Part shown: in pieces, positions 9,301 through 18,709 of the stretch
How positions within the stretch are numbered: position 1 is the stretch's first letter
Layout: the number at the start of each line of letters is the position of its first letter
Assembly: GCA_003176045.1 (NCBI GenBank)
Contig: PSRM01000182.1
Span: 1 to 64,000, forward strand
Length of the DNA stretch: 64,000 nt
Source of the DNA: Verrucomicrobiota bacterium
GTDB taxonomy: Bacteria > Verrucomicrobiota > Verrucomicrobiia > Limisphaerales > UBA8199
Direction of reading: 5' to 3'
Position numbers and translations under genes: made by a program
The notes under the pieces: generated by a model
Seen by the model: only the letters and a program-made list of their open reading frames with translations
Databases searched by the model: none
What the model was told of the DNA's origin: nothing

Positions 9301-12300
9301 CTCGGGGTTGGCGCCCACGCCCGGTGAGGACGACAGACCGAAGACGCCGCGGCCGTTGTTTGTCAGGACTGAGACGGTGCTGTCGCCAAAGTTGGCGGTG
9401 ATCACATCTACCTTGCCGTCGCCGTTGACGTCCGCCGTGATCAGTCCATAAGGGCCGCTGCCCGCAGCCGGTGTCGAGGCCACTGCGAAGCCGTGACCAT
9501 TGTTGGTCAGCACCGAAACGTTATAGGTTAGATACTGGTGCGTGCAGATCAGGTCCATTCTCCCATCCCCGTTGACATCCGCGGCTGTGATAAAAGCAGG
9601 AAAAGGATTTACGCCGAGTGTGGAATTCAGACCGAAGACGCCGCTGCCGTTGTTCGTCCATACCGTCAGCGTGTAGGAATTGCGGTCGGCGCTGATCAAA
9701 TCCACGCTGCCATCGTTGTTGATATCTGCCGCAACGACTGAATAGGGCCCCTGACCCACTGGCAGTGTGGCCGCGACCGCAAAGCCGCCGCTGCCATCGT
9801 TGGTCACCACCGTAAGCGTGTTATCTTGTGAGTTCGCGGTGATCAAATCCACCTTGTGGTCTCCATTGACATCCGCAGCTACGACAGTATATGGCTGCCC
9901 GCCCACGCCTACTGTGACAGAGACCACAAAGCGGCCGCTGCCGTCGTTGGTCAGCACCGTAATTGAATTGCCAAACACGTTGGCGGTGATCAAATCCATG
10001 TTGCCATCGTTGTTGACATCGGCCGCGGTAACACAAACCGGGTAGCCCGCCACCGCCGGCGAAGAAGACACAACAAAATTGCCGTAGCCGTCGTTGGTCA
10101 GCACTGTCAGCGTACTGGAGAAAGAGTTCGCGCTGATCAAATCCACCTTGCCATCGTTGTTAACATCGGCTGCCACGACCGACTCCGGCGAGCTCCCTAC
10201 GCCTGGCGAGGAGGATAGTGAAAAGGCGCCGTAGGCGTTGGTAGTCCAGGCGATGGCTCCCTGCGAGTTGACCGACACCAGGTTGACGTTGGTTATGCTG
10301 GCGCCGTTGCCGCTGAACGTGCCCCCCAACGTCCCGCCGCTGGCAACAATATTGCCGACGACGTGCAGGCTCGCCTGCGGATCGGTGGTGCCGATGCCGA
10401 CATTGCCCTTGCTGCTCAACGTCAGCGGATAGGATCCGCCGGTTTGGTTCTTGAAAATCAGTTTGCCCGGCCCTTCACCGGCGGAGTTACCGGTGGAAAA
10501 AATCAAATACTCGTTTCCGTTTGTCGTGGCGGTGGCATCCACGCTCAAGAAGGCGCCATATGGTGCGTTGCTGCCGGCCGCCACTTTGAAGTGGGGAAAG
10601 GCGTTTGTGCCGACCACATGGAGGGGCGCGATCGGACTGGCGGTGCCGATGCCGACGCTCCCGCTGCTGACAATCTGGTTCCCGGTGAACGTATTGCCGT
10701 TGTTGCGCAACGCGACATTGCCGCTTAGGAGCGCATCTGAGACCGTGCCGACGAGGTTAGTCGCGTTCAGGCTGGTCAGAGCAGAACCATCGCCGGCGAA
10801 ACTGGCCGCAGTCACTGCGCCGGCGGAGAAATTGCCGCTGGCGTCGCGCTTTACGATCGTGCTCGGCGTGTTCGCGCTGGTGGCCGCGTTGGCGGCGGCG
10901 GCGCCGCTGGCAATCGCCGCCGCGGTCTGCCCGCCCACATGCCCAACAACGGTGGTGGACTGGCCGCCGGTCACGTCGCCAGCGAGTGAACCTGAGAAGC
11001 CTGTAGCCGTTGTCGCCGTTGTGGCTGTCGTCGCCGTCGCCGCATTGCCACTGATACTGATGCCGGCGCTTCCGGCAGCTATGGTGGCAGGATTTAATGC
11101 GGTCAAACCGCTGCCGTTGCCGGAGAACGATGTCGCAGTCACGGTGCCGTTGACTTGGAGTTTCGATGCCGGATTGCTCACACCGATTCCCACATTGCCG
11201 GTGCCTTTAATGCGCATGATTTCGGTCATATTCGCGCTGCTGCCATAGCCGAAGGCGATATCAGCAGCAACCACGTCGCTGTGAATCTGGAGCAGGTTGC
11301 CCTGAACGCCGAAGCCGACGTTGTTTCCTGAACTCCCGAAGAGGCTGATTTTGTCACCCACCGTATCGGCAAAGTTCAATGGGAAACCGGGCGTAGTCGT
11401 GCCGATGCCGACTTTGCCGTTGCCGCCCAAGGTCAGGGGTATGAGACCATCGGTCTGGTTTTTGAAAACCAGATTGCCTGGACCTTCGCCGGCCGAGCCT
11501 CCAGTTGAAAAAATAAAGTACTCCTTTCCCGCTATCGCGCCGGCGTCCAGGCTTAAAAATGCGCCGTACGGCGCGCCGGGCCCCGCAGCGATCTTGAAGT
11601 GCGGGTAGGGGTTGTTGCCCAACACTTGCAGCGGCGTTCCGGTGAAGGTTTGGCCGTTGCCATTGAGCAAAGCAACGTTCGCTGAGAGCCGCGCGTCCGC
11701 CAGCATACCACTGCTTAAACTGGATGCGTTCAACGCCCCCAATCCAGAGCCGTCGCCGCTGAAGGATCCGGACAGTGTCAATCCACCGGCGCCGTTGGTA
11801 ATTACCGAGGCTGGCAACTGGCCTGCACTGAGAGTGCCCGAAATGTTCGACGCGGCGACGGAATTGGCCATGGCCGCGGTTGAGGCGCTGTTCGCCGTAT
11901 CGGCAGAACCGGCGGCGGTGGCACGCACCGCATACGGTGTGGCCGTTACCTGCTGGCGCGGCGACAGCGTCGAGAAATCGCTGACACTGCCATTGGTACG
12001 AACGGCGATTTCCAGCCAGCGATCCGGGCCGGAGAAAATGCCGTTGCCGAAGTCCAGCGTCACAGTGAACAAGCCGTTACTCGCCCCTATCGCGGTGTTC
12101 GTGAGAACGCCGCCAACCTGGTTTCCTCCGGTCAGCGCGTCGTAAATGGCGAAGCGCAGATCGTAGCTGCCATTGGCCGGGCCGCCGGAGTCATTGAGCC
12201 GGCCCTGATAAGTGAAAGCGGTTCCTTGCGCATCCGCCTTCAGGCAGAACGTGATTGCGATCAGAACAAATAGAACAACTGCGATGCGGTTGGTTTTCAT

Positions 12301-12327
12301 AGATGAGTTGGAATGGTTATTTGTCAT
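6331..12327 (-). CDS. Giant secreted repeat protein with tail-fibre-like GNGSGLTNLNATNLVG repeats and an FG-GAP/VCBS-like repeat block
   Basis: 1998-aa single ORF with signal peptide; recurrent GNGSGLTxLNATNLVGTVxDxxLSTNVALLNG; repeated AADVNGDGKVDLITAN-type motifs encoded around 9200-10260. Confidence 0.85.
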   Translation of the reverse strand: MTNNHSNSSMKTNRIAVVLFVLIAITFCLKADAQGTAFTYQGRLNDSGGPANGSYDLRFAIYDALTGGNQVGGVLTNTAIGASNGLFTVTLDFGNGIFSGPDRWLEIAVRTNGSVSDFSTLSPRQQVTATPYAVRATAAGSADTANSASTAAMANSVAASNISGTLSAGQLPASVITNGAGGLTLSGSFSGDGSGLGALNASSLSSGMLADARLSANVALLNGNGQTFTGTPLQVLGNNPYPHFKIAAGPGAPYGAFLSLDAGAIAGKEYFIFSTGGSAGEGPGNLVFKNQTDGLIPLTLGGNGKVGIGTTTPGFPLNFADTVGDKISLFGSSGNNVGFGVQGNLLQIHSDVVAADIAFGYGSSANMTEIMRIKGTGNVGIGVSNPASKLQVNGTVTATSFSGNGSGLTALNPATIAAGSAGISISGNAATATTATTATTATGFSGSLAGDVTGGQSTTVVGHVGGQTAAAIASGAAAANAATSANTPSTIVKRDASGNFSAGAVTAASFAGDGSALTSLNATNLVGTVSDALLSGNVALRNNGNTFTGNQIVSSGSVGIGTASPIAPLHVVGTNAFPHFKVAAGSNAPYGAFLSVDATATTNGNEYLIFSTGNSAGEGPGKLIFKNQTGGSYPLTLSSKGNVGIGTTDPQASLHVVGNIVASGGTLGGTFSGNGASITNVNLVSVNSQGAIAWTTNAYGAFSLSSSPGVGSSPESVVAADVNNDGKVDLISANSFSSTLTVLTNDGYGNFVVSSSPAVAGYPVCVTAADVNNDGNMDLITANVFGNSITVLTNDGSGRFVVSVTVGVGGQPYTVVAADVNGDHKVDLITANSQDNTLTVVTNDGSGGFAVAATLPVGQGPYSVVAADINNDGSVDLISADRNSYTLTVWTNNGSGVFGLNSTLGVNPFPAFITAADVNGDGRMDLICTHQYLTYNVSVLTNNGHGFAVASTPAAGSGPYGLITADVNGDGKVDVITANFGDSTVSVLTNNGRGVFGLSSSPGVGANPESVVAADVNGDGHPDLISVNYGGNSLSVLLNVPTGYGGRFIGDGSGLAGLNATSLASGTVADARLSTNVVLLNASQTFSGANVLTNTANSFSGNGSGLTALSATNLVGILSDQRLSTNVALLNGTNVFSGTNRFSNVVVATNVNNTLSGNHFGNGSGLTALNPASIAAGTAGISISGNAATATTATSATTATGFSGSLAGDVTGTQSGTVVAAVGGQTATAVANGAIAANSATSANTPNSIVKRDGSGNFSAGTITGNGAGLTNLNTTNLVGTVADTNLSTNVALRAGGNAFSGPQQVADTIVSGASALDQQETVKTAITAPTDPWQSFTAGMSGGLTTIILGVGSPTHPSSSLGSIRIYDGEGVSGTLLATQSVTWLPLLGTRFQTNSLGSPLLVQAGHQYTIRFSAPSVNSSWTDVNTTNAYSGGRADANASWDYLFETLVAPTNGGATIMVVNPPGYSGYVGIGTNAPQAKLHVAGNLLVEGTLTGSGSGLINLNAGNLTSGIVPDGSLSTNVALFNGTNVFAGTNRFAGVVVATNANNQLSGAFTGNGGGLTNLNASQLSSGTIPLAQLPAAVVTNNNAISVTLTGAFNGNGGGLTNLNATNLVGTVANARLLPDVALLDRNPQTFAGTNLFSGWVGIGTNSPIAPLHVVGTNPFPHLKISVGSSAPDGAFLSLDATATAGGKDYFIFSTGAAAGEGQGKLIFKNQTGGLYPLTLSSNSNVGIGTTDPQAPLHVAGNVLATGTFTGNGSGLTNLSLASLPSAVVTNGETGLTLTGTYIGNGGGLTNLNATNLVGTIADPRLSPNVALLNGTQIFSGSNVFTGTNLFTGPLYGSAPYVKIAEVTANAPAGSSVTGTNNWRNFNVVLASTFNLGSTNGSGDITLPAGTYQCHIAVPAFRVDTHQARLRTAGGLNLLFGTVGYSPSGTIGGNDHSLIDGQFTLGATTTVQVQQYCETGRANEGLGTLHTFTWGDANQYIFAVAEFWKIQ

Positions 12328-12740
12328 GGTTTATGGGATGGAGAATTTCCGAGCGGGCCTGCGCCAGAATCGAGGCGCAGCAGTCCGTAGAGCGGCGCCA
12401 AATCCTGCTTGGATACGAACCCAATTGCACCGGCCTGCGCGGCGGCCTGTCGAAAGGGAGCGCTGTCATGCCGTGAAACAATGATGATGCGCGCCGCCGG
12501 ATCTCGGGCCAGAATCCGGGCCATGGCTGCCAAACCGTCCTCGCGCGGCATGGAGATATCCATCAGCACGAAATCCGGGCGCTGCTCAGCGAATAGCGCC
12601 ACAGCCTGCTCGCCGTCGGCACATTCGTGAATTTCAACGAAGCCCTGGGCGCACATCCGGCGCAACAGCGCGCGCATCTCCGCGCTGTCATCGGCGATGA
12701 GCAGCCTGGCCGGCCCTCGACTGGTTTCTTGATTTTGCAC
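12324..12740 (-). CDS. CheY-like response regulator receiver protein
   Basis: RLLIADDSAEMRALLRRM...DFVLMDISMPREDGLAAM...IIIVSRHDS...GAIGFVSKQDL: receiver-domain DD, D and K motifs; overlaps the giant-protein start by 4 nt. Confidence 0.85.
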   Translation of the reverse strand: MQNQETSRGPARLLIADDSAEMRALLRRMCAQGFVEIHECADGEQAVALFAEQRPDFVLMDISMPREDGLAAMARILARDPAARIIIVSRHDSAPFRQAAAQAGAIGFVSKQDLAPLYGLLRLDSGAGPLGNSPSHKP

Positions 12741-12772
12741 GCGCCCAGTCTGCCAGTCTCCCTGAGCCCCCG

Positions 12773-12813
12773 CCTATCGTCGGCGATAGGGATTTTCGAC
12801 TACCTAAGGGTAG
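12773..12813. promoter_or_regulatory. Two adjacent short inverted repeats upstream of the response regulator
   Basis: cctatcg-tcgg-cgatagg (12773-12790) and ctacc-taag-ggtag (12800-12813), 33 nt upstream of the CDS start. Confidence 0.4.
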
Positions 12814-12860
12814 GTATTTTCAGAGGGAAGAATTTCGCCGACTCGTAGCGGGAAAATCCG

Positions 12861-13154
12861 ATGATCCACAACGACAAAACCACGGGACGAGTTATCCAGT
12901 CCAGCATGGCTGAATTTTCTCGGGGCCGGCTTGTTATTCTTCGGCAGAAAGGGCCGCGTGATTACGCGCAACGGCTTGCCATTGCAGAACGCGCGCGGTC
13001 ACTCCTGGGCACGAACTATGATCTTTTTTCCTTCAACTGCGAACATGCCGCGACCTGGGCACAGACGGGGAAAGCCGAAAGTCCCCAGTTGCAAGCCGCC
13101 ATAGTTCTTGGCCTTTTGCTCTTCGGTTTGGCGCTCGCATCGAGCAAGGGGTAA
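12861..13154 (+). CDS. Truncated LRAT/NC-like domain protein
   Basis: MIHNDKTTGRVIQSSMAEFSRGRLVIL...ARSLLGTNYDLFSFNCEHAATWAQTGKAES: NCEH motif plus C-terminal TM; in-frame stop (tag) just upstream leaves no room for the usual N-terminal part. Confidence 0.6.
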   Translation: MIHNDKTTGRVIQSSMAEFSRGRLVILRQKGPRDYAQRLAIAERARSLLGTNYDLFSFNCEHAATWAQTGKAESPQLQAAIVLGLLLFGLALASSKG

Positions 13155-13177
13155 GCGCGTGCGATTGGCGGAAGCGC

Positions 13178-13867
13178 TCAATCCTCCCGCAGGATTCTCT
13201 TCTTGCCAGTTCGGCTTTGAAATCGCCCGCGAATTAGTGCAAGTGTCAAAGTGCCTACGCCAAAGACCGCCACTGCGCTTGGCTCGGGAATGGATTGAGA
13301 GGAGAACTGGATATTATCCAGGCTAAAAGTGCTGAAGTAAGACGCAGTAAACCTTAGCTCTCCCGATTGTCCGGCAAAAGCCGACATGTCCCCGCCCAAA
13401 ATGGAATAGTTGGGTGTCGTTCCAAGCAGGGTTAAAGGAATAGAATTACCTCCAAAAGTTAGAAGTAGATTTGCAGTGCCTTGCGCGTAGAAGTTAATCG
13501 AAGCGGAATTCGTCGGCACCTGCCCTGTCTGCGCAAGCGCAACCGTAGATGCATTAGCAACACCAACTTGGAAGAGCACCGAATAGTTGCCTTGCAAGGG
13601 TTGAACCACAGGCGAGTGAGAATCCTGAATAGAGAGAGCCGGACCACCTGCTGTAGCGGTGTCATAGAGGATTGCCCCCGGAGGAGCTGAACCCCCCGTA
13701 TACGCAGTCCAGTGAGAGAGCGCGGCGGAAACTTGGACAAGATTTGTGTTGCCGCCTCCAAAGGGGACTATAGTTGCTTGCTCAAAATCAAGATTTTGGA
13801 ATGTTCCTTGCGCTTCTAGAAAGCAAGGTATGAAAACGCAGGAGATGGCGATAACTATAATTTTCAC
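13178..13867 (-). CDS. PEP-CTERM sorting-domain protein
   Basis: C-terminus IPEPSAVAVFGVGTLTLALIRGRFQSRTGKKR: PEP motif, TM segment, basic tail; N-terminal signal peptide. Confidence 0.85.
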   Translation of the reverse strand: MKIIVIAISCVFIPCFLEAQGTFQNLDFEQATIVPFGGGNTNLVQVSAALSHWTAYTGGSAPPGAILYDTATAGGPALSIQDSHSPVVQPLQGNYSVLFQVGVANASTVALAQTGQVPTNSASINFYAQGTANLLLTFGGNSIPLTLLGTTPNYSILGGDMSAFAGQSGELRFTASYFSTFSLDNIQFSSQSIPEPSAVAVFGVGTLTLALIRGRFQSRTGKKRILRED

Positions 13868-13899
13868 CGCGCTTTTCGCCTATCGAATCAGGGACGCTC

Positions 13900-14568
13900 T
13901 CAGTCGTTGCGAAAGTTCCTCCCCAAACCAGTTCCGTTCTGCAAGCGCGTGCGAATTAGTCCAAAAGATAAAACACCTACGCTAAGAAGCGCCACTGCGC
14001 TAGGCTCGGGAATGAATTGCGTGGAAAACTGGATGTTGTCCACAGAATCCCATTGACCACCTACCTGCGACGAATATGAAGTAAAAAGCAACTGTCCCAC
14101 CCCTCCAGCGAATCCCGAAATGTTTGCTCCATAAATTTTGTAATTTGGCGCGGTTCCAAGCACTACAAGGGGCAAGGTTTGCCCATTGAAAGTGACGTCC
14201 CCCGCTCCCACGCTGCCCCAGAAAATCAAGGATTCAGCCGTGATGGGGACCATTCCGGTTTGTCCGATTGACGCGGTGTTCGGAAATCCAACCGTCTGTC
14301 CTTGGAGATAAGCAAACCAAGCGCCCTGAATTTGCTGGAAACCGCCGTTCGTTCCGAGAAGACAGACCGCTCCACCGTTAAGGGCGATATTGTTGGACAG
14401 CACTGTGGTGGGGGAGCCATTCACGTAAGCTGTCCATCCAGGAATTGTATTGCTCGACGTAACTCCTCGCTCAAAATCGAGATTGATAAAGCCCTGTCCA
14501 TCGCTGTTCATGACAGTGGAAAGGGCCAGGAGGTTAATTGCTATGAAGGGGCCAATGTTTCTGTTCAT
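13900..14568 (-). CDS. PEP-CTERM sorting-domain protein, paralog of neighbour
   Basis: C-terminus IPEPSAVALLSVGVLSFGLIRTRLQNGTG; similar layout (NLDFE..., NYKIYGANISGFAG) to the 13178-13867 product. Confidence 0.85.
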   Translation of the reverse strand: MNRNIGPFIAINLLALSTVMNSDGQGFINLDFERGVTSSNTIPGWTAYVNGSPTTVLSNNIALNGGAVCLLGTNGGFQQIQGAWFAYLQGQTVGFPNTASIGQTGMVPITAESLIFWGSVGAGDVTFNGQTLPLVVLGTAPNYKIYGANISGFAGGVGQLLFTSYSSQVGGQWDSVDNIQFSTQFIPEPSAVALLSVGVLSFGLIRTRLQNGTGLGRNFRND

Positions 14569-14586
14569 TTGCTGTTCCGCGCGTTT

Positions 14587-17500
14587 TTATTTGGTTACGA
14601 AAGGATCTCCCACGACTTGTAAATGTGGAACAGAGACTAGGTTCCATGAATTCCAACTACAAATCGCCAAATTCTTGTGCGAAGCCCACAAATTGAAAAA
14701 TAGCGCGTTATCCGTAGCGGCCGCGCCGGGCTCGTCAGTATAAGTAGGTCCTCCGATTGGAGTGTTCGAATAGTTTGTCCCCCCAAATGCGTTGCTGGCA
14801 TACCATTTTAGGAAAATTCCCTGTCCGTACATCGTGCGCTCGCCATTGTAGGACTCTTCGGTTCTGATGATCCACCAACCGCTATCACCGGACCATTGAA
14901 CCACTCCATTGAATGGGTAGTCATTACCGAGGGAACTGTGGGCACCCCAACCGATGTAGCCGGCAACGTTCGAGGCATTTGTGGCATGGGGCAGATCACC
15001 GGCAGTTTCGCAGCCGCTAAGATAATGAATTGCGGCAGGTGGGACTCCGGCTGAAGCAAGTCCGTTCGTGGTAGGCGGCACCCAAGGATCGCCGCAATAC
15101 AGGTTGTTTACGTCATCCACGAGGTAATTGGTACCTCCGTAACCGCGTTCGGAGGGCCTGATAATGAGTTTGCCGGGAGAATACGTCATCCCAAAGTATG
15201 CTAGTTTGTTGATATAAGCGATACAATCATTTGTGCCGCCATACCCATCCATGTTGATGCTCGTCACAAAGGGATTCCAAGTAGTGGAGACGCCGCCAAA
15301 CCGGAAAAAACACTGAACGCTTTGGAGTTGAATTACCGGAGCCGGAAAGGTCCAAGGGTATGCTCCGATCTGCGTGTTTGTAAAAACAATCGAAGGAACG
15401 GAGGGGAAAAGGATGACGTATTGCGGACGTTTTGTGGGGTTTGCCCGGAGCCAAGTTTGCGCCGCCGCCAAGATGTTGTTTGTGAAAGTGACTGGGTCGA
15501 TTATTTCGTAGTATCCGGATTGGTTAACATTTGTTGTCTGAGCGTTGGTGTAACCGATCCCCAGAAGGTTCGCTCCGCCCACGAAGGGGCGATTTTGAAG
15601 ATAGTATGTAAGGACGTTGTAACTGTCGGCAGAGTTAGTGTTATAGATCAGGAGCAAGTCCTTCGAAACATCGACAGGGTATTGTACAAACGGAGACAAT
15701 TGAATCGCTGCGCAGAAATCACCTCCAGCGACAACAAACTTCACACTGCCCAAGCCGACGATACCATTGGTTTGTCCAAAGCTGTTATCTCCCCACACAA
15801 CGACGGTGCCGTCGTTTTTGAGGGCTACACTGTTGCCTTCTCCCGCCGCAACATTCATCACATTACTCAGACCGACAGGAATATTGGTGAGGGCGCCCCA
15901 AGCCAGTAGCGTGCCATCAACTTTTAGAGCAAGGGCATGGGAACCTGCCGCCGCGATGGCGACAACGTTCGAAACGCCCAGAGGAACATTCGTTTGACCG
16001 GAGTCATTAACGCCCCACGCAACCACGGTTGAATTGCTGAGTAAAGCTAGATGAAAATTGGTGCCTGAGGCAATTGCCGTCACGTTCGTGAGTCCAGCGG
16101 GGACGAGCGCGTTCGTCTGTCCCCATTGCACAACTGTTCCATCATTTTTGAGCACAAGACTTTGCTGTCCTCCAGCCGAGATAGCGGTAGCATTAGTCAA
16201 GCCAGCCGGAACATCGGTCTGGCCTGAATCATCAAGGCCCCAGGCAGTCACGGTGCCGTCTGATAAAAGCGCCAGGTCGTGCCGTGTCCCCGCAGCGACG
16301 ACAACGGCATTTGTCAATGTCGGTGGCGGGGTGGCAGCGATGTAATTCGTGCCTGTCCAGTATGAGCCCCAGTTTGTGACGGCGCCGGTTTCGAGTGCGA
16401 CAACGCCATGAGCTTTGCCCGCAGCAATCGAAAGGACATTCGTCATATGGGAGGGAACATTCAACTGGCCATTCGTGTTCGAGCCCCATCCTAAAACACC
16501 CCCGGGAAGAATCACCGTTACGAGCCAGCTTGCGTTGGTGGTTCCAATTGCGTTCGAAACCGTTACCGAATATGTCCCTGAATTCACCGCAGCAAAAGTC
16601 CAGTTAGAGGAGGTTATACCTGGAACGTTCGTGCCATTAAACTGCCATCGGTAACTGAGTGGAAAGCCGTTGAACTCTCCGACTGCACTGGCATCAATGC
16701 TGAGGTTGAGCAGCGTTGGGGCAAGCACCAATTGGCTACTTAGAGTAGTTTGGGAAACGATGGCGGGTGGGGTCACAACGTAAACATGCACGTTGGAACT
16801 AAGGATTGCGCCAAAGGAATCACTTATGAGCACGTTGAAGTCGCCGTCCGCTTGCACATTCGTCAACGTCAACGAGGCGTTGGTAGCCCCGGTCAGATTC
16901 ACACCGTTAGTCTGCCACTGATAATTAACTCCGTCAAGTCCCGAACCTCGCGAAGTGAATGTAACGTTACTCCCCGCGATGACGTATTGATCAACGGGCT
17001 CAAGGGTGATTACAGGAGCTTGGGTTCTTGTGCGAATAGCGAGCGCGTGGTCGGCACCCGCTGCTATAGCAATGACGTTGGTCAGCCCTCCGAAAGGATG
17101 AACCGTGTCATCATCACCCCAAACGACAACGGTGCCGTCACTTTTGAGCGCCATGCTGTATGCCTTTTCAATATCAGGATCGCCTCCGGCGGCAATGGCA
17201 ACGACGTTGGAGAGTCCGGCGGGTACGTTCGTTTCGCCGTGGACATTGTCTCCCCATGCGACAACGGTGCCATTCTTTAGAAGTGCGAGACTGTGATATG
17301 GACCCGCTTCCACGTCCACCACATTGGTCAAGCCCGCAGGGACATTACACTGGCCAGCACTATTGTCGCCCCATGCCACGACCATGGAATTTGAAACCGC
17401 CAGATTGAATCGAAAGCCAGCGGAAATCGCGCTAACGTTGGTGAGTCCGGAGGGAATATTCGTTTCTCCCGTTGATGAGTTGCCCCAGGCTACTACTGTT

Positions 17501-18492
17501 CCATCGTTTCGAAGCGCCAGCGTATGCAGGGCTTGCGCGGAAATTAATATCACGTTGGTGAGATTGGCGGGAACATTTGTTAAGGTCCAACCAATTGCCG
17601 GGAAATTATACCCCCACGCCGTCACAGTGCCGTTTGTGAATAGCGCAACATCGTGATACCAGCCAGCGGCAACCATGGCAACTCCGGTAAGATTCGTGGG
17701 CACTGCGCCTTCTCCGTAGTAATTGGCACCCCACGCGACAACCGTGCCGTCGGTTTTTACCGCAAGGCTTTGTCCGCCGCCGCCCGCCACTTGCAATGCA
17801 TTGGTCAGGCCGAACGGCACGTCGCACTGAGCCGCTACGTCATTGCCGATACCTACAGTCATGGTTTTTGAGGGCTTTGCAAGAATGTAATATGCCTGAT
17901 TGGGCGGCTGGTTTGAGAAGGTGTATCTGTTCGAGGTGTAACCGATTCCGAGCCACGACCATTGAGACACGCTCTGCGTTATGTTCGTGCTCGTCAAAAT
18001 ATCGTAGGGCACATTATTGGTGCCTCCAGCGATGCTGAAGCTTGCGACCGTGGCCGAGCCATTGGTGAAGGCCGCCATGTTCGTGAGATACACCGGATTG
18101 CCATAGGCGATGTAGCTGTTGAGGATGCTGCTTGCCATGATTCCGGGACTGCCAGTGAGCAGCGCGTCCGCTTCTGCTTCGGCTTCAAGTTCGTCATAGT
18201 TTACATCAAGGTCATCCAGAATGTAGGTGCCATCAGCGAGAAGCCAGCAGGGCACGGCAACCGCGTTGCAAGGAGCCGGGCATAACCTGACGCCAAACTG
18301 AGCAGAAAAGAAAGTCGCGTACGGAGGGAGTTGGTCAGCAGGAATGAGCGTCGTGGTCTCGGCGGCTTCAATCGCCGCTTGCAGGGCTAACGCGTCGGGA
18401 GTTAGAGGCGGCAAGGTAAAAGCGAGAGCCGGATTGAATGGTGATAAAAAAATAAGTGCTGCGATAGCGATGCGGATTCTGAGCTTTGTCAT
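14587..18492 (-). CDS. Large secreted protein with RCC1-type repeats, Ig-like segments and TIGR03790-like C-terminal domain
   Basis: Repeated VAIAAGxxHSLALKNDGTVVAWGDNxxGQTNVPAGLTN units; Ig-like VTFTSRGSGLDGVNYQWQTNG; C-terminal DLLLIYNTNSADSYNVLTYYLQNRP resembles TIGR03790. Confidence 0.85.
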   Translation of the reverse strand: MTKLRIRIAIAALIFLSPFNPALAFTLPPLTPDALALQAAIEAAETTTLIPADQLPPYATFFSAQFGVRLCPAPCNAVAVPCWLLADGTYILDDLDVNYDELEAEAEADALLTGSPGIMASSILNSYIAYGNPVYLTNMAAFTNGSATVASFSIAGGTNNVPYDILTSTNITQSVSQWSWLGIGYTSNRYTFSNQPPNQAYYILAKPSKTMTVGIGNDVAAQCDVPFGLTNALQVAGGGGQSLAVKTDGTVVAWGANYYGEGAVPTNLTGVAMVAAGWYHDVALFTNGTVTAWGYNFPAIGWTLTNVPANLTNVILISAQALHTLALRNDGTVVAWGNSSTGETNIPSGLTNVSAISAGFRFNLAVSNSMVVAWGDNSAGQCNVPAGLTNVVDVEAGPYHSLALLKNGTVVAWGDNVHGETNVPAGLSNVVAIAAGGDPDIEKAYSMALKSDGTVVVWGDDDTVHPFGGLTNVIAIAAGADHALAIRTRTQAPVITLEPVDQYVIAGSNVTFTSRGSGLDGVNYQWQTNGVNLTGATNASLTLTNVQADGDFNVLISDSFGAILSSNVHVYVVTPPAIVSQTTLSSQLVLAPTLLNLSIDASAVGEFNGFPLSYRWQFNGTNVPGITSSNWTFAAVNSGTYSVTVSNAIGTTNASWLVTVILPGGVLGWGSNTNGQLNVPSHMTNVLSIAAGKAHGVVALETGAVTNWGSYWTGTNYIAATPPPTLTNAVVVAAGTRHDLALLSDGTVTAWGLDDSGQTDVPAGLTNATAISAGGQQSLVLKNDGTVVQWGQTNALVPAGLTNVTAIASGTNFHLALLSNSTVVAWGVNDSGQTNVPLGVSNVVAIAAAGSHALALKVDGTLLAWGALTNIPVGLSNVMNVAAGEGNSVALKNDGTVVVWGDNSFGQTNGIVGLGSVKFVVAGGDFCAAIQLSPFVQYPVDVSKDLLLIYNTNSADSYNVLTYYLQNRPFVGGANLLGIGYTNAQTTNVNQSGYYEIIDPVTFTNNILAAAQTWLRANPTKRPQYVILFPSVPSIVFTNTQIGAYPWTFPAPVIQLQSVQCFFRFGGVSTTWNPFVTSINMDGYGGTNDCIAYINKLAYFGMTYSPGKLIIRPSERGYGGTNYLVDDVNNLYCGDPWVPPTTNGLASAGVPPAAIHYLSGCETAGDLPHATNASNVAGYIGWGAHSSLGNDYPFNGVVQWSGDSGWWIIRTEESYNGERTMYGQGIFLKWYASNAFGGTNYSNTPIGGPTYTDEPGAAATDNALFFNLWASHKNLAICSWNSWNLVSVPHLQVVGDPFVTK

Positions 18493-18709
18493 GTTGTCTT
18501 AGCGGTCTATACCCCTTGCGCCGTGGGGCTGAAAACTTGCTCACGGGGCAGGGTTAAAGATCAATGGTTGCTGTTGATGTTCCCGAGCGCCTGGGAACGA
18601 GATGGCAGTGCAGGAGATTTAGGAAACCATCCTCCAACGCCACCAAAGTGAATCTATAATTATTTTGACAATAATTGCCAAGAAAAATTTTCCTGGAAAT
18701 ATTTTTTCC

